A stretch of 64,000 bases of DNA from Staphylococcus edaphicus. GTDB lineage: Bacteria > Bacillota > Bacilli > Staphylococcales > Staphylococcaceae. The notes beneath the pieces are model-generated. The model was not told the DNA's origin. It saw only the letters and a list, made by a program, of their open reading frames with translations, and ran no database searches. Position 1 is the stretch's first letter. Each line of letters opens with the position of its first letter. A program made the translations under genes and the position numbers. Where the stretch lies: contig NZ_MRZN01000001.1 in NCBI RefSeq assembly GCF_002614725.1, forward strand, positions 186,001 through 250,000. The letters run 5' to 3'. Shown here one piece after another: positions 60,810 through 64,000 of this stretch.

Positions 60810-63086
60810 GTGAAGAAAAGTAGTAGAATAGTTGCGTTCATATTACTAGTAGTTCTGCTGTTTGCAGGCATGGGACTTACATATAAGAGCGTAGTTAAAG
60901 ACGTTAACCTTGGATTGGACCTACAAGGTGGATTTGAAGTCTTGTATCAAGTAGATCCATTACAAAAAGATGATAAGATAGACGATAAAGCGGTTAAAGC
61001 TACGGCTAAAACGCTTGAAAATCGAGTCAATGTCTTAGGGGTTTCAGAACCTAAAATTCAAGTTGAAGATAAAAACAGAATTCGTGTGCAACTAGCAGGT
61101 GTAAAAAATCAATCTCAAGCACGGGATATCTTATCGTCACAAGCAAATTTAACAATTCGTGATGCAGACGATAATATCAAATTGACTGGTAAAGATATTC
61201 AACAAGGTTCTGCTAAACAAGAATTCAAACAGAACACGAATCAACCAGCCGTTACATTTAAATTAAAAGATAGTGACAAATTTAAAAAAGTAACAGAAGA
61301 AATTTCTAAAAAAGATGAAAATGTTATGGTAGTATGGTTAGATCATGAAAAAGGTGATACTTACCATAAAGAAATGAATAAAAAAGATCCTAAATACGTT
61401 TCAGCAGCCTCTGTAGATAAACCAATTAATTCTGATAGTGTTGAAATATCAGGTGGATTTAATGGTGAGGAAGGTGTAGAAAAAGCAAAACAAATTGCTG
61501 ATTTACTAAATTCTGGTTCACTACCAGTGGACCTTAATGAAATATACTCTAATTCTGTTGGCGCACAATTTGGTCAAGATGCATTAGATAAAACTGTGTT
61601 AGCAGCTGCAATAGGTATTGCTGTGATTTATCTGTTTATGTTAGGTTTCTATCGTTTACCTGGTTTAGTTGCAGTAATTGCCTTAACTACTTATATTTAT
61701 TTAACGTTAGTCGCGTTTAATTTTATTTCAGGTGTTTTAACACTTCCTGGTCTAGCGGCATTAGTTCTTGGGGTAGGTATGGCGGTCGATGCCAATATCA
61801 TAATGTATGAACGGATAAAAGATGAATTAAAAATTGGTCGAACGCTTAAACAAGCATATAAAAAAGCGAATAAGAGTTCTTTCCTAACTATTGTCGATGC
61901 TCAGTTAACAACAGTTATCGCAGCAGCAGTATTATTCTTCTTTGGTGAAAGTTCAGTCAAAGGTTTCGCAACGATGTTACTATTAGGTATCCTAATGATT
62001 TTCGTTACGGCAGTATTCCTGTCAAGATGGTTACTATCGTTACTTATATCATCTAATTTCTTTAAAAAGTCCAATTGGTTATTTGGTGTAAGTAAGAAAA
62101 ACATTCATCATGCGAACGAAGAAAAAGAAATACATGATTTGAAAACACCGTATGAACGTATTGACTTTATGAAATTAGCTAGACCATTATTAAGCTTAAG
62201 TGTGCTTATTATAATCATTGGTGCAATTATATTATTTATTTTCAAATTAAATTTAGGTATTGATTTTACAAGTGGTACACGCGTTGATTTTGAATCTAAC
62301 AATAAAGTTGATGAAAATAAGGTTACACAAACACTAGAGGATAAAGGGTTTAAACCTGATCAAGTTTCCTTAGGTGAAAATGGCAAGAATGCTACTGTAC
62401 AATTTAAGCACGATTTATCTAAAGATGAAGTTTCTAAAATACAAGATACAGTAGATCAATCATTTGGTAATAAACCAACTGTTAATACAGTTTCACCAGT
62501 AATAGGCCAAGAATTAGCGAAAAATGCAATGTTCGCACTGATATATGCAGCAATTGGTATCATTATTTATATTACATTTAGATTTGAATGGCGAATGGGC
62601 CTTTCATCTGTCCTTGCATTGCTACATGATGCATTTATGATTGTAGCTGTATTCAGTTTGTTTAGATTAGAAATTGATATTACATTTATTGCAGCTGTAC
62701 TTACAATTATTGGTTACTCTATCAATGACACTATTGTTACGTTTGATAGGGTGCGAGAAAACTTACACAAAGTAAGAGTTATAACTAAAAATGAACAAAT
62801 TGATGACATCGTTAATAGATCTATTCGTCAAACAATGACGCGTTCAATAAATACAGTTCTCACTGTAGTTATTGTAGTCATTGCATTATTGATTTTTGGG
62901 GCACCAAGTATCTTCAACTTCTCATTAGCGTTATTAATCGGCTTAATTACGGGTGTATTCTCATCTGTATTTATTGCAGTTCCGCTATGGGGTATTATGA
63001 AGAAACGCCAGCTTAAAAAATCAGACAATCATAAAATTATTGTTCACAAAGAGAAAAAATCAAATGAAGAGAAGATTTTAGTTTGA
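60810..63086 (+). CDS. secDF: Protein translocase SecDF (fused)
   Basis: A proton-driven accessory of the Sec translocase, here a single fused chain of 758 aa, as in Bacillus and Staphylococcus. It has about 12 TM helices in two halves. SecD half: TM1 near residues 7-25, LGLDLQGGFEVLYQV, a large external P1 domain (about 35-250), and the TM block with VLGVGMAVDANIIMYERIKDEL. SecF half: starts near residue 450, with NLGIDFTSGTRVDF and GYSINDTIVTFDRVREN. The GTG start at 60810 follows GAGGTG. A strong terminator follows. Confidence 0.98.
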   Translation: MKKSSRIVAFILLVVLLFAGMGLTYKSVVKDVNLGLDLQGGFEVLYQVDPLQKDDKIDDKAVKATAKTLENRVNVLGVSEPKIQVEDKNRIRVQLAGVKNQSQARDILSSQANLTIRDADDNIKLTGKDIQQGSAKQEFKQNTNQPAVTFKLKDSDKFKKVTEEISKKDENVMVVWLDHEKGDTYHKEMNKKDPKYVSAASVDKPINSDSVEISGGFNGEEGVEKAKQIADLLNSGSLPVDLNEIYSNSVGAQFGQDALDKTVLAAAIGIAVIYLFMLGFYRLPGLVAVIALTTYIYLTLVAFNFISGVLTLPGLAALVLGVGMAVDANIIMYERIKDELKIGRTLKQAYKKANKSSFLTIVDAQLTTVIAAAVLFFFGESSVKGFATMLLLGILMIFVTAVFLSRWLLSLLISSNFFKKSNWLFGVSKKNIHHANEEKEIHDLKTPYERIDFMKLARPLLSLSVLIIIIGAIILFIFKLNLGIDFTSGTRVDFESNNKVDENKVTQTLEDKGFKPDQVSLGENGKNATVQFKHDLSKDEVSKIQDTVDQSFGNKPTVNTVSPVIGQELAKNAMFALIYAAIGIIIYITFRFEWRMGLSSVLALLHDAFMIVAVFSLFRLEIDITFIAAVLTIIGYSINDTIVTFDRVRENLHKVRVITKNEQIDDIVNRSIRQTMTRSINTVLTVVIVVIALLIFGAPSIFNFSLALLIGLITGVFSSVFIAVPLWGIMKKRQLKKSDNHKIIVHKEKKSNEEKILV

Positions 63087-63111
63087 TTCAATATAGCGCA
63101 TTATTTAATAG

Positions 63112-63150
63112 CAACAACCTTCTACACAACATGTAGAAGGTTGTTTTTAT
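63112..63150 (+). terminator. Terminator after secDF
   Basis: CAACCTTCTACA (63115-63126) pairs with TGTAGAAGGTTG (63132-63143), followed by TTTTT. Confidence 0.93.
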
Positions 63151-63279
63151 AGATATTAATTAGTACATTAAAGTTATTATTAGCGGTATTTGGTTAATTG
63201 AATTTAGCTTTTAAATGGAACTACTTTTTATTTTCGAATTTCTTTTGTATAATGACTTGTGGAAATGAGGGAGAATAGT

Positions 63280-64000
63280 ATGATTAAATCAAAATATACT
63301 TGGGACGTTAAATCGCCAGAAAATGAAATTACAGAGGATGTTTCATTAGATTTAAAACTAACTCCTATTGTAAAAAAAATATTAGAAAGTAAAGCAATTA
63401 CTGATAAAGATGCCATAATTGATTTATTAAAAGGTGCTCAGAATATACATGATGCTATGTTAATGAGTGATATGGAAAGGGCTATAGAACGTATTAATTT
63501 AGCTATTGACCAAAATCAAAAAATCTTAGTCTATGGTGATTATGATGCAGATGGTGTAACCTCAACAACTATTTTAGTAGATACATTAAAATCATTGGGT
63601 GCACATGTTGGTTGGTATATCCCTAACCGTTTTTCAGAAGGATATGGTCCAAATGAGATGGCATTTAAAAATGCATATGAAGAAGATATTGCTTTAATCA
63701 TTACAGTAGATAATGGGATACAAGGACATGATGAAATACAGATGATTCAAGATTTAGGTGTAGATGTTATTGTCACAGATCATCATGAAATTGGTAGAAC
63801 AATGCCCAAAGCTTATGCTATAGTACATCCAATGCATCCTGACTTTGACTATCCTTTCAAGTACCTGTGTGGTGCAGGTGTCGCATATAAATTAGCGCAA
63901 TGTTTATTAGATGAGCCACCAGCATATTTTCTAGGATTAGTAGCAATTGGAACAGTTGCAGACCTAGTTTCATTGACTGATGAAAACAGGACACTTGTCC
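63280..64000 (+). CDS. recJ: Single-stranded-DNA-specific exonuclease RecJ, 5' part
   Basis: A 5'-3' single-strand exonuclease for recombination and mismatch/base-excision repair. Only the first 240 residues are in the window; the frame stays open to the edge. DHH-family metal motifs are visible: VYGDYDADGVTSTT (about residues 83-96), TVDNGIQG (near 146) and the DHH signature in IVTDHHEIG (about 165-173). ATG at 63280 follows GAGGGAGAA. The full gene should be roughly three times this length. Confidence 0.95.
   Translation, partial: MIKSKYTWDVKSPENEITEDVSLDLKLTPIVKKILESKAITDKDAIIDLLKGAQNIHDAMLMSDMERAIERINLAIDQNQKILVYGDYDADGVTSTTILVDTLKSLGAHVGWYIPNRFSEGYGPNEMAFKNAYEEDIALIITVDNGIQGHDEIQMIQDLGVDVIVTDHHEIGRTMPKAYAIVHPMHPDFDYPFKYLCGAGVAYKLAQCLLDEPPAYFLGLVAIGTVADLVSLTDENRTLV

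Overview
The window is an ordinary stretch of a low-GC Firmicutes core chromosome, almost certainly from the genus Staphylococcus. It is visibly AT-rich, with A/T-ending codons and strong GGAGG-type ribosome binding sites. The gene order (dnaE - malic enzyme - accDA - pfkA/pyk - citZ/icd - phoPR - polA/mutM/coaE - gapB - nrdR/dnaB/dnaI - thrS - lysP - infC/rpmI/rplT - tig - clpX - engB - hemAXCDBL - tag - valS/folC - comC/radC - mreCD - rplU/prp/rpmA - obg - ruvAB/queA/tgt/yajC - secDF - recJ) is the staphylococcal arrangement. Signature lengths fit too: PolA 876 aa, GapB 341 aa, L21 102 aa and ValS 876 aa. L27 carries the LQFF extension cut by Prp. As far as I recall the S. aureus protein sequences, these differ from them, so a coagulase-negative or other non-aureus species is likely. 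I cannot name it.

Layout. 1-12.2 kb is central metabolism: the 3' end of dnaE, malic enzyme, acetyl-CoA carboxylase transferase subunits, phosphofructokinase, pyruvate kinase, an amino-acid permease on the opposite strand, citrate synthase and isocitrate dehydrogenase. 12.2-15 kb is the PhoPR phosphate two-component system. 15-23.7 kb covers DNA repair and replication (polA, mutM, nrdR, dnaB, dnaI), coenzyme A synthesis (coaE) and gluconeogenic gapB. 23.7-29.3 kb is rich in RNA control: a T-box before thrS, a lysine riboswitch before lysP, and an attenuator leader before infC-rpmI-rplT. 29.4-34.7 kb holds a Nudix hydrolase, an uncharacterised helical protein, trigger factor, ClpX and the EngB GTPase. 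34.9-41 kb is the haem operon hemA-hemX-hemC-hemD-hemB-hemL. 41-47.3 kb holds an AbrB-type membrane protein, tag, and a T-box-controlled valS-folC pair. 47.6-51.5 kb is the least familiar part: an isoprenoid synthase-like gene, a prepilin peptidase, radC and four small genes, mostly membrane proteins. 52-64 kb covers cell shape (mreCD), ribosomal proteins with the L27-processing protease, obg, an ACT-domain gene, ruvAB-queA-tgt-yajC, secDF and the 5' part of recJ.

How the parts work together. Nearly everything is transcribed on the + strand. Only the permease at 8-9.3 kb, tag and one 59-aa membrane protein are on the - strand. Strong hairpin terminators mark the operon ends, and several leaders couple transcription to amino-acid supply (Thr, Val, Lys) or ribosomal protein level (L20, L21).

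I see no prophage, insertion sequence, CRISPR array, rRNA, tRNA gene or toxin-antitoxin pair, and no cluster that looks like an undescribed system. The items most worth a second look are modest: the ATA start of infC, an isoprenoid synthase-like protein with an altered second Asp motif, a prepilin peptidase with an irregular cysteine pattern, a 51-aa charged ORF, a 22-bp perfect palindrome upstream of secDF, and cre-like sites before pfkA and gapB.
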